Shown: one piece after another, positions 11,489-22,675 of the stretch | How the letters are laid out: each line of letters opens with the position of its first letter | How positions within the stretch are numbered: the first letter of the stretch is position 1 | NCBI GenBank assembly: GCA_025200525.1 | Contig: CM045768.1 | Coordinates: 49,236,925-49,300,924, forward strand | Source: Camellia lanceoleosa | Taxonomy: Eukaryota; Streptophyta; Magnoliopsida; Ericales; Theaceae | Direction: 5' to 3' | Length of the DNA: 64,000 nucleotides | Translations under genes and position numbers: made by a program | The notes under the pieces: generated by a model | Database searches by the model: none | Told to the model about the DNA's origin: nothing | The model's input: the letters and a program-made list of their open reading frames with translations, nothing else

Positions 11489-13229
11489 ATTTAACTACAA
11501 AAAATAAAATAGGCTTTTTAACTCAATAAGATAAAATATCACATCTAACCCATAATCATTACATTTTTTCTCTAACCAAAAAGTCAAGAATCTTTTCCAA
11601 ATGAGACTTTTTAGTCTCAGATTAAAATAATAAAAAAAAATAAAAAAATCAATCTACTTTCCAAACGAACTCCATTTAAATTTTCTTCATTGTAACAACA
11701 TTTATGCAATAACATTATGATAGTTACACATGGTAACATACACACGTAGTCCATGGCCGATTTTGGAATATTTTCCAAATTGAAGGCAAGACAGTAAGAA
11801 AGTATAATAAAACAAATAACTTTTCGTTTGGAAAGTGGGATGGCTTTTTAAATTTTTAATTTTTTTAACTATTTTAATTTGGGATTAAAAAGTCTAATTT
11901 TTTTAACTTTTTAACTTTTTACTGAGGTATTCATATGTAATATTACTAAACTGCTCTTGATTTTAAATTTTGTTCTGACAGTGCCGCTGAGCGCGACACG
12001 TCACCACTCATTTTACCCTTTTTTATTTTTATTTTTATTTTTTTTATCATGAATGTGACGGCTGTGCTGTGGAATTGTTAACCCAAATATAGTTTTTGGT
12101 CATTTTAATATTTGTTTTTTTTATTACATTAATTTGGTTTTGTTTTTTCTATTTTCTTTTGTAAATGATTTTTTCATGTGTTTTTTTTTTTATTTTGATA
12201 TTAAAATAAATTTTTTTTTTCATTTTCTGTAAAATGATAAAAAGTGAGGTTTTATTTTATTGTCCTGTGTATTTTAATTTTTTTTATTTTCTGTAAAATA
12301 ATAAAAAGTGAGATTTTATTTTATTGTCCTCTGTATTTTGAATAATTTAATTTTAATTTTATTTAATTTTATTTTAAATATTTAAATAATTTTAATTTAA
12401 TTTTAATTTTATTTTAAATATTTAAATAATCTAAAAAATTTAATAAGTAAGAAATTAAAATAAATATTCAAAAAATTTAAATTGTAAAAATTTAAATAAT
12501 TTAAATATTCAAAAATTTTAAATAATTTAAAATGTTAATATTTTAAATTTAAAAACAACTCTACACTCAAATCGTAACCAAACACATAAAACAAAACTCA
12601 ATTAAGAAATTATTTTTAAAACTCATAACCAAACACATAACTCGAAACTCCATACTACTTTCACAACTCTACACTCAAATCATAACCAAATACATAACAA
12701 AAAAATTAAAATATTTAAAAATATTTTTATAAAATAGAGTTTGAATTTATTTTTATAAAATATTTTAAAATTTAAAATATTTAAAAATATTCAAGAACGT
12801 TTTTCTTTTTTGTTGTTGACATGACTTGTATTGTGCCCTAGAGTGTTTGTATGTATGGTGAGGCAGTGAGACATGTGTATCAGAGTGGGAGGGGGCATTT
12901 TGGTAATTTCAACTTGCCATGGGTTCAACATTTCGAAGTGAAGCTCATTTGGACGGTAGTTACTAAATTTGCCTTTTTTGGACGGTAATGGCTAATTTAG
13001 CCCAAAACCGTCTTCCGAGACGGCACCTAAGTGGTTGAGTTTACAAAAAAAAAAAAAAAAACAACCCAAGTGGTTTTTATCTTCTCCATTTTTTATTTAG
13101 GATTGGTGTCCAAATGTGGACCAAACAGGTACAAGGCTAGGTTGCTTGTGGATTACGATATGTTTGATTTAATACTATATTATCTACTGATTTTTGCTTT
13201 AAAGAGAATCACTCATTTTGATCAAATAA
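11489..13229. other. AT-rich intergenic region, no gene seen
   Basis: Mostly A/T homopolymer-like sequence. A patch at 11510-11900 (TTTTTAACTC..., TTAAAAAGTC on both strands) looks like a degenerate inverted-repeat MITE remnant. Near 12540-12690 a phrase ending CTCTACACTCAAATC, followed by CATAACCAAACACATAA, recurs three times. The ORF at 13031-13234 runs through poly-A and has no recognisable domain. Confidence 0.5.
12223..12350. repeat. Two tandem 64-bp units
   Basis: TTTTCTGTAAAATGATAA and the following GTGAGGTTTTATTTTATTG are repeated at 12287 with few changes. The period is 64 bp and no function is evident. Confidence 0.8.
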
Positions 13230-13445
13230 ATTAATCATCCTTCATTTTTTTCTCTTCGGACTTTTCTCCAGGGGGGAGGGAAACGGTAGTAATTCTCTCA
13301 TTTCTCCAATCCCCCTCTCCTTTCTTTTTTCCTATTCTCTTTCAGATTTGATCTTATGTTCACCTTATTAGTCTGGTCATTACCACCTTACTAACTCTAT
13401 TTTCGAATTCAAAATTTTAATATTTGGTATCAGGCCGTTTCACAA
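13230..13445 (+). other. Possible LTR end with tRNA-Met primer-binding site
   Basis: TTTGGTATCAGGCC at about 13427-13440 resembles the TGGTATCAGAGC complement of initiator tRNA-Met used as a primer-binding site by plant LTR elements. It follows a pyrimidine-rich stretch (13240-13340) that could be a 5' leader. No matching 3' LTR or coding region was found nearby, so this is at best a remnant. Confidence 0.3.
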
Positions 13446-13876
13446 TTTGAAAGTTGACGCTGGATAACGCATTTTTGTTTTACGCTAAACAACCACTTCA
13501 ACCTCTATGTACTATTTTTTACCAACGGATTTGGAGTCTTCAGATTATGAGTTGAAGTTTGCGAAACAGTAAAGTTTTAGATTAGGTTGGTGGCGACTTA
13601 GATCTAATTTTTTATGCTTGATTTTTAATTTTTAATTTTGATGTAATAATCCTTCTTATGTAGAGATTTATTTTCCTCTCTTGTGGGGACTTTTTCTTCT
13701 CTTCTATGATGTTGTTTATCTCTTTTTGAGATCTTGCAATACTGTTGTACTAGATTAATCCGATTTTTTATTAGTTTTGCAATTAAAATTTTCTTCCCGA
13801 TCTAAAAATTTTTTTAAAAAAATAATTAATGACCCTTCATTAAAATTTCTATTTTCTTGTACCATAATATTGTGAT

Positions 13877-13902
13877 AAATATATATATATATATATATAT
13901 AT
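13877..13902. repeat. (AT)n microsatellite
   Basis: About 13 uninterrupted AT units at the left edge of block Y1. Confidence 0.95.
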
Positions 13903-13915
13903 TAAAGTGTACAAA

Positions 13916-16226
13916 TAAATAATTAATTAATTAATTTTATATATTAAATGTTTGTTAATTTAGCAAGGGTTTTGATTTGTGGCACTAAAAAGTTAGGCAC
14001 TAATATCCCTAATTTTCATATAAGACAAAAAAAAAAAAAAAAAAAAAAACAAAACAGTTACCTAAAATAAAAATTAGGAACATTAGTGTTCAACTTTTTA
14101 GTGCCACCAATTATTTTTGATTTAGCAAATACATAAAATTTTACTTTAATATGCAAAATATAAAGAATAAAATATATAAAAATCTTAAAAAAGTCCAACT
14201 GGGACTCTCATTTTCACTCCCTCTCTCCTCTCTCTCTTACGGCTGCTGGGAGATCTTTGCGATCAACGTACAAGTCAACTGTTGTTCATTTCAATGAAAC
14301 TCAAAACTATAGGCCTCCGTTTGGGTAGTGAGTTGATTTTTTAATTTTTTGGTTTTTTAATTATTTTAATTTGGGTTATTTTAGTTTGATTTGGAAAGAG
14401 TTTTTTGATTTTTTTTATGAGAGAGGATTGTAATAATCATGGATTAAATTTGATATTTTGTTTTTTGTGACTAAAATAATCTATTTTATTTTTTTTAACT
14501 ATTTTACCAAAAAAAAAAAAAAAAAAAAACTTGGCTTTTTTCTTCCAGCCAGAATATGATTAGTGACGCTGGCATATTCTTAAAGAACGAGAAATGATTC
14601 TCTCCAGTTTACGTCAGTTTACGTACTATTGATGTCTACCGGCTCAACAGGGCATTTTTATTTTAGGCTTAAGGGTTGTTTGGAATGAGTTAAATAAGTA
14701 TATTTTTTATTTTTTTATAAAAAAATATACAGAAAAATAGAGAGATAATGTGATGAAAAAAATAAAAAGATAAATTACTTTTAAATTATCAAACTTGACC
14801 TTAGTTTGGCTGGAAATTTAATAATAGATTTAAAAAAAAAAGAAAGAAAAGAAATAAGCAAGTGCAACGTGAATAAATGTTTCGTTTGAAAAATAAGTTG
14901 ATTTTTTTATTTTTTCATTATTTTAGTTTTGGGTTAAAAAATTTTGTTTGGGATGATTTTTTTTTTGACTTTTGTAAGAGAACAAATAAAATGTTTATAA
15001 TTTAACTATGATATTTTGTTTTATTAACTTTTTAATCTATTTTATCTTTTTGTGACTATTTTATCCTAAAAATCTTATGTTAAATGAGAGTAAAATATAC
15101 TTACATTTTCTTTAATTTTACACATTTTTTTTTTCTTTTTCAAATCTCTTCCCAAATCCTCTAACCAAAAACAACCTTAATATTTTGATGTTCATCTTAT
15201 AAAATTTGTCCGTAGATCATCTATAAAAAATTAAAATTAATTTAATAAATTTTTTAGATAATAAGTTAATTTAACAATTGAAATCATATCATTTCATTAT
15301 ATTTGTCTTTAAAAATAGATCAATTTATGTTTTAAAAACAAGCTCGTTGTGGCTAAAATTATTGAATTACCTTTTTTTTTTTTAAATTATAAATGCTCAA
15401 TACAAACAGATCTATAAAATAAACATATTAGGCCATTCAAATAAAATTTAAAAAATCTTAATAAACATACAAGTTTAAACAATACACTTCAATCCAGACA
15501 AATGTGGGACCTACAATCGTGGCATTTCTCGCTGATTTTTTTTTTTTTTTTGGACACATTATGGAGGAGGAGCAACATAAAATATCAACCTCATTAACAT
15601 AAATCCAAAAAGAAAAAAATAACAACGAGCGATAACTTGAATTTCCACACCGTTTAAATTTTAAATTATCGATTATTCAGTTGGTCATTTAGTAAAAAAG
15701 TGATAGTCGTAGTCGACAAAAATAACAACTATGATAGATAAATATTATACCAATCGTTCAAGTGATTATTAGAACAATCGTCCAAACGATTGATCGATAA
15801 ATATAAATTTAACTTTCAAACAAATTCGAATTATCAATTATTTTTCAAAAAAGAAAGGCTTTTTTCCAGTGGAGTTTCATTAAATCTGAGGCAGATTGCG
15901 GACCACCGGCTCTACGTTGCACATTTTTGTCGATTATAGGTTTTAATTACAATATTTTTGTCCAATCAATGATCAGAATAATGTACAATAAAGTCATACA
16001 CGTCCATTGTCCCATACTCTTAATGAGTTATTCAATTGTCACCCATTTCTCTTTCTTTTTTTTTTTTGGTGAATAATCTCCCCGTTTCTGATAGTTTCAC
16101 TTGTGGTTGTGGATCTCTTTTTTTCTCTAACCTTATCTTTATTGTATTCTTGTTGATTTTTACTGATTCATAATTTTTTTTTAAAAATATCATATAAATG
16201 AAAAATAAGAATATTAATTACTAATT
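13916..16226 (+). repeat. Duplicated block Y1 (paralogue of Y2)
   Basis: From the (AATT)n stretch to ATTACTAATT this block is collinear with 38875-42280. Shared landmarks include CTGCTGGGAGATCTTTGCGA (14244 and 39043), GACGCTGGCATATTC, GTTTGAAAA-type T-rich stretches, AGGCAGATTGCGGACCACCG, and GTCATACACGTCCATTGTCC. Y1 lacks three insertions present in Y2 (39110-39455, 40281-41104, 41573-42000) and itself has a 153-bp insertion (13967-14119) absent from Y2. Its 14310-14560 segment also differs from Y2. No protein-coding content was recognised in either copy. Confidence 0.9.
13967..14119. mobile_element. MULE-type MITE with 9-bp target duplication
   Basis: Flanked by ATTTAGCAA on both sides (13958-13966 and 14120-14128). 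Arms share GTGGCACTAAAAAGTT with its complement AACTTTTTAGTGCCAC, and both continue into CCTAATTTT. The loop is a poly-A stretch. Block Y2 shows the uninterrupted site with a single TTTAGCAAATAC. The 9-bp duplication and long inverted repeats fit Mutator-like MITEs. Confidence 0.85.
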
Positions 16227-16244
16227 GGACTTTTTTTAGGTGTA

Positions 16245-16265
16245 CCTTGCATAAGGTATGCAAGG
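16245..16265. repeat. Perfect small palindrome at the array edge
   Basis: CCTTGCATA, a 3-bp AGG loop, then TATGCAAGG. It lies between the end of block Y1 and the first array-like words (TTTACACTC at 16268). Confidence 0.85.
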
Positions 16266-16550
16266 CATTTACACTCTTAGTACTTTGCACTTACACGTTT
16301 TATGTATTAGGTTATAGGACATTTTATTGAAAGTTTACACATTGGTGACTTGCTAAACGGGTCGCTTGGCAAGTAAATTAATTAAATAATATAATATATT
16401 AATAATTTCAAATGGTGTAAGTGTTTTGACGAAAAGGTATAAACTTTCAGAAAATGGTGTAAGTTTTGACGAAAAGGTATAAGTTTAGAAACTTTTCAGA
16501 AAAGGTGTAATGTTTCAGAAAAAGGGTGTAAAATTTAGTTTAGTATAAAT

Positions 16551-17050
16551 TTTATCGACAAATCACAGTTTAGTCACTAAAGGTTGAAAATCTTATTACC
16601 ATCGGCCCCCCCTCTTCTTTGTTTCCCACTGCCCCTTTCTCTGTTCTCTCTTACACGCACACATAATAGTCACAACCAATCCTGACCCCCGCCGACCACG
16701 CAAGCGTCGGTGGCCTCCGGTGCTTACCGCCATTTGATATCGCCACCGCCACGGCAACCGCTACCGCCACCGTAGCTGCCGCAAATGAAAAGTTTTTTTC
16801 TCTGTCTCTATCGATCTTGGTCTCTTTCTGTCGCGATGTCGATCTCTTCTCCGTCGATGTCGGTCTTTCGCTGTAGATCCCTGTCTATGTCGGTCTGTCT
16901 CTAGCGATCTTGGTCTGTCTCTGTCGATCTCGGTCTCTTCTCTGTTGATCTCGGTCTGGCTGTCTCTGTCGATGGTCCATCTCGGTCTCTCTGTCTGTCG
17001 ATCTCGGTCTGTCTATCTGTCTGTCTGTCTGTCTCTCTCTGTCCCTTCCT
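16551..17050. repeat. Array spacer S1, GCC-rich then CT-rich
   Basis: Begins with a TTGAAAATCTTATTACCATC phrase, passes a C-rich and ACC/GCC-rich part (16610-16790, e.g. CCGCCACCGCCACGGC), then many copies of CTCTGTCGATCTCGGTCTGT with a period of about 20-28 bp. It has close counterparts in S2. Confidence 0.85.
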
Positions 17051-17229
17051 TTATATTAAAAATGGTTCTGTTTAACATTGACATACTTGGTTGGATATGA
17101 AATTGGAATCGGTATTCTAAGCCGTCCCAAACTGGTCTTCTCTGAAACGGACTCCTACTGAGAGAAAAACCAAGCCCTCCGAAACGCTGCTTCTCTTTGA
17201 CATTGCCAATATTTGAACGATTGGATTTT

Positions 17230-18680
17230 AGGAACTTACACGTTTTCTGAAAAAACGGAACTTACACCTTTTGCAAAGTTACTTACATCTCTTGTGAAAA
17301 CACTTATACTATTTGTGGAATGTTACATATTGTGAAATAATTTATTTTGTAAAATTTACACATTTTCATTGAAATACTTACACCTTTTGTGAAAAGTTAC
17401 TACTTTTGTAAATAATTTTATTAACAAAATTTACACATTTTATTGAAAGTTACACATTTTTGAGAACAGAACTTACAGTTTTTGTTAAGTAACTTATATC
17501 TTGTGTGAAAAAATTTACACCTTCTATGAAAAATATGTTTGCATAAAGTTTACAACTCTTAGTGGACACCTTTTGTGAATTAGAAAATTTACACATTTTG
17601 TGACATAACTTACATCTTTTGTAAAAATATTTACACCCCTTATGGAAAATATTTTTGAATGAAATTTACACCTTTTGTTAAAAACTACACCTTAGCTGAA
17701 AGTTTATACCATTGGGGGAAATACTTACACATTTTCTAAAAAATTACTTCTTTTGTGAAATTATTTTTTCATAAAATTTGTACCTTTTATTGGAACTTAC
17801 AGATTTTCTAAAAACAAAACTAACACATTTTGTCACATAACTTACATATTTTTACAAACATTTACACGTTTTATGAAAAGTTACACATTCTATGGAGAAT
17901 ATGTTTTCATAAAGTTTACACCATTTGTTAAGAACTTACACCTCTGCTGAAAGTTTACACATTTTCTGAAAGGTTACTCTGATTGTGAAACAATTTTTTT
18001 CAGGAAATTTACACCTTCTATTAGAAGTTACACCTTTTGTGACATAACTTACATCTTTTCTGAAAATGTTTACACCTTTTATGGAAATCTGATTGAATAA
18101 AGTTTACACATTTGGGGGAAATTCTTAAAGTTACACGAATTATATTTTCCATAAAATTTACACCTTTAATGGGAAGTTACACCTTTTGTGAAGAAAAAAC
18201 TTACACCATTTGTGACATAACTTCCATCTTTTGTGAAGCCATATACAAGTTTTTGAAAATATACACTTTTCATGGAAAAAATATTTGCATAAAATTTATA
18301 CATTTTGTTAAAACCATAAACATTTTCTGAATGGTTACACCTTTTTGTGGAAATACTTACACATTTTCTGAATGGTTACTGCTTTTGTGAATAATTTTTT
18401 TCCATAAAATTTACACTTTTTATGGGATATTACACATTTTCTGCCACCAAAATTTACACCTTTTTTTAAAATTTACATCTTCTATGAGAAATATGTTTTC
18501 ATTAAGTTTACATCTTATTTTAAAAACTTACACCTCTTCTGAAAAGGTACTCCTTTTGGGAAACAAAATTTTTTTAAAAATTTACACCTTTTAATAGGAG
18601 TTACATCTTTGGTGAAGACAATTACACCTTTTTTGAAAATTTATACATTTTATGGAAAATATGTTTTGATAAAGTTTGTT
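17230..18680 (+). repeat. Forward minisatellite run 1
   Basis: Dense TTACACCTTTTGTGAAAA-type monomers. Higher-order words recur: GTGACATAACTTACATCTTT (e.g. 17600, 18045), ATATGTTTTCATAAAGTTTA, and GTTACTNCTTTTGTGAAAT followed by T-rich TTCCATAAAATTT. Recurrence spacing of these words is irregular (about 155-350 bp), indicating repeated partial duplications. Confidence 0.85.
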
Positions 18681-18689
18681 AAAAGAAAT

Positions 18690-18995
18690 TATTTGACAAA
18701 AGGTATAACCTTTTCAAATATGATGTATGTTTTTCCGAAGAATGTGTAAATGATCTCAGAAAAGATGTAAGTTTTGTTTTCACTAAAGGTGTAACTTCAA
18801 ATAATAAGTGTAAATTTTATGAAAAAGGTTTTTCTATAAAATGTGTAATTTTTCAAAAAAGTTGTAAATATTTCCATGAAAAGGTGTAAATTTTTAGAAA
18901 ATGTGTAAAATTTAGGAATAGGTGTAAATTTTGTGAGAGAATCAAGCTGAATGTTTCGTTTTTACAAAAGATATAAGTTCCCAAAGAAGCTCTAA
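18690..18995 (-). repeat. Reverse minisatellite run
   Basis: The same monomer on the opposite strand (AAAGATGTAAGTTTTG, AAAGGTGTAAATTTT). It ends at the S2 lead sequence ATTTTATCGATGACTTATAC, which parallels ATTTTATCGACAAATCACAG before S1. Confidence 0.85.
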
Positions 18996-18999
18996 ATTT

Positions 19000-19385
19000 T
19001 ATCGATGACTTATACGTTGAAAATTTTATCACCACCAACCACCCAACTATCGCGGGCCACTATTGCCCACCGCTGACTGACATTGCCACCGCCATCGCCA
19101 TCGCCGCTGTTGCAAATCAAAGGATTTTTCTGTCTCTATCGATCTTGGTCTCTCTTTGTCCATCTCGGGCTCTTCTCTGTCGATGTCCGTCTCTCTCTTT
19201 GCGTCTGCCGATCTCTGTCTGTATCGATCTTGGTTTGTTTATGTCGATCTGGGTCCGTCTCTCTCTGTCGAGCCATGTCTATCTCGGTCTTTGTCTGTCG
19301 ATATCGGTCTGTCTCTCTCCCTCCCTTCATCTCTGTCTGTCTATATCGATCATCAACAACACAAATACAGTTTGATTGGGTTCTA
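19000..19385. repeat. Array spacer S2, paralogue of S1
   Basis: Shares with S1 the lead GTTGAAAATTTTATCACCAC, the CATTGCCACCGCCATCGCC-type part, TCTGTCTCTATCGATCTTGG, and runs of GTCGATCTCGGTCTGTCTCT. Shorter than S1. Confidence 0.88.
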
Positions 19386-20205
19386 GCAACTTACTCATTC
19401 TACGAAAAAGCGGAACTTACACATTTTGTGAAGTTAATTTCATCTTTTGTGAAAACACTTACACTATTTCTGGAAGGTTACAGTTTTTTGTGAAATAATT
19501 TATTTTGAAAATTTACACATTTTCGTTCAAATACTTACACCTTTTCGGAAAAGTTACCTCTTTTGTAAAATAATTTCATTACAAAAATTGACACCTTTTA
19601 TTTGAAGTTACACAATTCTGAAAATAGTACATACACCTTTTGTCAAATAACATACATCTTTTATGAAAAAATTTACACTTTTTATGGAAAACTACATTTC
19701 ATAAAATATACACCTTTTGTTAAAAACTTACACCTTTTGTTAAAAACTTACACCTTTTTTTAAAGTTTACACCTTTTGTTGAAAATACTTACACGTTATC
19801 TGAAAAGTTACTCCATTTGTGAAATAATTTTTTCCATAAAATTTACACCTCTTATTAGAATTTACATCTTTTCTGAAAACAAAAGTTACACCTTTTGTGA
19901 CATAACTTACATCCTTTGTGAAAACAATTACATCTTTTTTGAAAATTTTCACATTTTGTTAAAAACTGACACCCATTCTGAGAAGTTATTCTTGTTGTGA
20001 AATACATTTTATTATGACTTACACCTTTTCTAAAAACAAAAGGTACACATTTTGTGACATAGCTTACATCTTTTGTGAAAATAGTTACACGATTTTTGAA
20101 AATTTACATTTTTTTATGAAAATATGTTTTCATAAAGTTTACACCTTTTGTAAAAAACTTACATTTTTTCTAAAAGTGTACACCTTTTGGGAAAAATATT
20201 TACAC
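19386..20205 (+). repeat. Forward minisatellite run 2
   Basis: Same monomers and higher-order words as run 1, including TTAAAAACTTACACCTTTTG twice in direct succession near 19710-19750 and GTGACATAACTTACATCCTT near 19895. Confidence 0.85.
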
Positions 20206-21358
20206 ATTTTCAGAAATGGTGTAAGTACTTCCACTGAAATGTTTAAACTTTCAGACAAGGTGTAAGGATTCACAAAATGTATAAATTTTATGAAAGCAAA
20301 TTTTCAATAAAAAGTGTAAATTTTCAAAGAACGTGTAAATGTTTTTACAAAATATGCAAGTCACAGAAAGTGTAAATTTTGTTTTCAAAAAATGTGTGAC
20401 TTTCAATAGAAGGTGTAAATTTTATGAAAAATATTAACTTACAAATGAAGTAACTTTTCAGAAAAAGGCGTAAGTATTTTCACCAAAAGGTGTAAACTTT
20501 TAAAAAATGTGTATGTTTTTAGCAAAAGGTATAAATTTTATGAAAAAATTTATTTCACAATAGGTATAACTTTTCAAAAAAGGTTTATGTTTTTCACAGA
20601 AGGTGTAAATGATTTCAAAAATAGTCTAAGCCTTCGATTCACAAAATGTGTAAATTTTATGCAAAGTTTATTTCACAAATGAAGTAACTTTTCAGAGAAG
20701 GTGTAACTATTTTCAGTGAAAGGTGTAAGATTTAAGAAAATGTGTAAGTTTGAACAAAAGATGTATATCTTTGGAAAGAAAATATTTCACAGAAGGTGTA
20801 ATTTTTGAGAAATGGTGTAAGTTTTTCCACAAAAGATGTAAGTAAATTGGCAAAAGGTGTAAGGTTCGTTTTCAGAAAATATGTAAGTTCAAACAAAAAG
20901 TGTAAATTTTTGGAATAAAAATATTTTACAAAAGGTATAACTTTTTAGGAATGGTGTAAGTAATTTCACTACAACATATAAGTTTTCAGAAAAGGTGAAT
21001 GTTTTAAAAATGTGTAAATTGTATGAAATTTTTTTTTTCACAAACGGTGTAAATTTTCTGAAAGGTGTATGTTTTTTCACAAAAGGTGTAAGTCACTTCA
21101 CAAAATGTGTAATTCAAGTTTTTATGAAAGGCGTATGTTTTTCCACAAAAGCTTTAAGGGACATCAGAAAATGTGTAAGTTTTGTTTTTGCAAAAAAGTG
21201 TAAGTTCCAAGAAAATGTGTAACTTTTATGAACAAAATTAATTTATAAATGATGTAACTTTTCATAAAAAAGTGTAAGTGAAGTCAGAAAAGATGTAAGT
21301 TGTCAGAAAAAGTAAAAAATTTTCAAAAATGTCGTAAGTGTTCAGAAAAGGTGTAAGT
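20206..21358 (-). repeat. Reverse minisatellite run 2
   Basis: The complement of the monomer dominates (CAGAAAAGGTGTAAGT, AAATGTGTAAATTTTATG, TTTTTCCACAAAAG). It ends abruptly at 21358, where a CT-rich sequence resembling the start of a third spacer begins (CGTCCGTCTCTCTTCC). Confidence 0.85.
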
Positions 21359-22219
21359 TCCCTCGGCCCGTCCGTCTCTCTTCCATCTCGAACCCTCTCT
21401 CTCTGTTTGTTTTTCTCTCTTCCCGCCTCTCCGTTGTTCCATTTCCCCGTAGCTGTAGGGTTTTACAGAGAAAAATATTTAAGGGCAAAAATCATATTGA
21501 AAGAACAAAGCTTATTTACTTGAGTTTGGCAAACATCAATCATTTAAGTTCTTGGGAAGGCTAGCCATGGAAATGGATGCATAAATTCTTTTTTGAAGTT
21601 GATTTTTGTCACTGGAGCACAACCGCAAGGGTTAATCGAGCACCACCGTCGGTTTGTCTGCTCCGGTTGGTATTTCCTTTATTTCGTGCTCTCTCTTTCT
21701 CTGTCTCCTTGTTTGTCTTCTTTTATTCGCATATACCTTCACACCCAACTCACAATCGACCCAATAGGAACTGTTCTGTACTCCATTTTGGTATTTTGTG
21801 CTATTCGAATAGGAACTCTTTCCTCTGCTACCCGAAATCGACCCAATAAGAACTGTTCTGTACTCGATTTTTGTATTTTCTCCCTTTCGAATAGGAAGTC
21901 TTCCCTCTGCTATCAGTGGTACAAGTTGAACATAGTTATCATAGTAGTTAGCAACAAGCATAAAAGGTGTTCTGCATTTACATGGCCAACTTGTTAGGTT
22001 ATATATAACGAAGAAGACTTTAAAAAAAATTTGTGTAATGTTGGCACGGGAAAAATAAATTTTTTTTTAGAGTACCCATAAAAGCAAAAATAAGAAACTC
22101 GATAAACAAACAATGACTAATCTTGATTCCGCAACGGCTAGCACACTCGGTTGAATTCTGTTTTCAATTTTGTAGTACTCGGTGATTTTATATTGCCGGA
22201 ACTTATGTTTAGAAACAAT
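21359..22219. other. CT-rich flank and unique sequence, with an 82-bp tandem repeat
   Basis: A CT-rich stretch (21359-21450, and again 21680-21740) follows the array. At 21754 and 21836 an 82-bp unit is repeated in tandem (AATCGACCCAATAGGAACTG, then a stretch ending CTATTCGAATAGGA and CCTCTGCTA). The overlapping ORFs at 21577-21997 arise from this duplication and show no domain, so I do not call a gene. Confidence 0.6.
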
Positions 22220-22554
22220 CTGTGTTACACGGACTCTTCAAAATAGATCAAATACCCGTGTCGGACACCTGAGAGTCGGACAAGGGTATGAAATATGTGT
22301 TGGATACTTTTCAACGGATACTTCTTATATAATTGTATATAACACAATTATTATATGTGCAAATTATTGTCAAATTACTATAAATGTCATTTTGACACTG
22401 TAAGTTACATATAATACCATTTTATGTCATATATTAGATTAAAAATATGATATTTTTTCCCCAGACCGCGTACCGTTGAATGTAAGATTTAATGAGTTGG
22501 ACCTGTACATACATACCTGCACCCGACACCCGTACCTGAGTCCGTGTAACACAG
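22220..22554. mobile_element. 335-bp MITE with 17-bp inverted ends
   Basis: Starts CTGTGTTACACGGACTC and ends with its exact complement GAGTCCGTGTAACACAG. Subterminal CCCGTGTCGGACACCTG is mirrored by GACACCCGTACCTGAG. Flanks are GAAACAAT (22212-22219) and GAAACAAC (22555-22562), an 8-bp target duplication with one change. Duplication length suggests hAT, but 9 bp (Mutator-like) cannot be excluded. Non-coding. Confidence 0.85.
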
Positions 22555-22675
22555 GAAACAACTGTTTGTTTTAGTGCTGAAGTTCATGCATAGTTGACGG
22601 TATTGAACTTAAAACATAGGAAAGCCAATTGAAAGAGTTGAAATGAGGATGCTGATTTTCAAAGTTTGTAGAGAG

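Larger units (their letters stand above)
16227..21360. repeat. 5-kb array of inverted minisatellite runs, two 2.4-kb units
   Basis: Short degenerate monomers of about 18-35 bp with core TTACACCTTTTGTGAAAA fill almost the whole stretch. They read forward at about 17230-18680 and 19386-20205, and as the complement (GGTGTAAGTTTTCAGAAAA type) at 16410-16550, 18690-18995 and 20206-21358. CT-rich and GCC-rich spacers sit at each reverse-to-forward switch (16551-17050, 19000-19385, start of a third at 21359). Equivalent spacer points recur about 2450 and 2360 bp apart, so the order is reverse, spacer, forward, repeated twice. All ORFs here, including the serine/leucine/arginine-rich one at 19083-19493, are by-products of the repeats. 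I do not recognise the family. Confidence 0.88.

Noticed and set aside
19083..19493. 136-codon + strand ORF and overlapping frames at 19136-19386
   Set aside because: They run through the CT-rich repeats of spacer S2. All three + frames and one - frame stay open because the repeat lacks stops; there is no domain.
16410..21358. CRISPR-like repeat array
   Set aside because: Monomers are degenerate, vary in length, switch strand and have no unique spacers. The window is plant nuclear DNA with introns.
21577..21997. Overlapping 90-, 134- and 109-codon ORFs on both strands
   Set aside because: They come from an 82-bp tandem duplication and flanking CT-rich DNA; open in several frames at once, with no recognisable protein.
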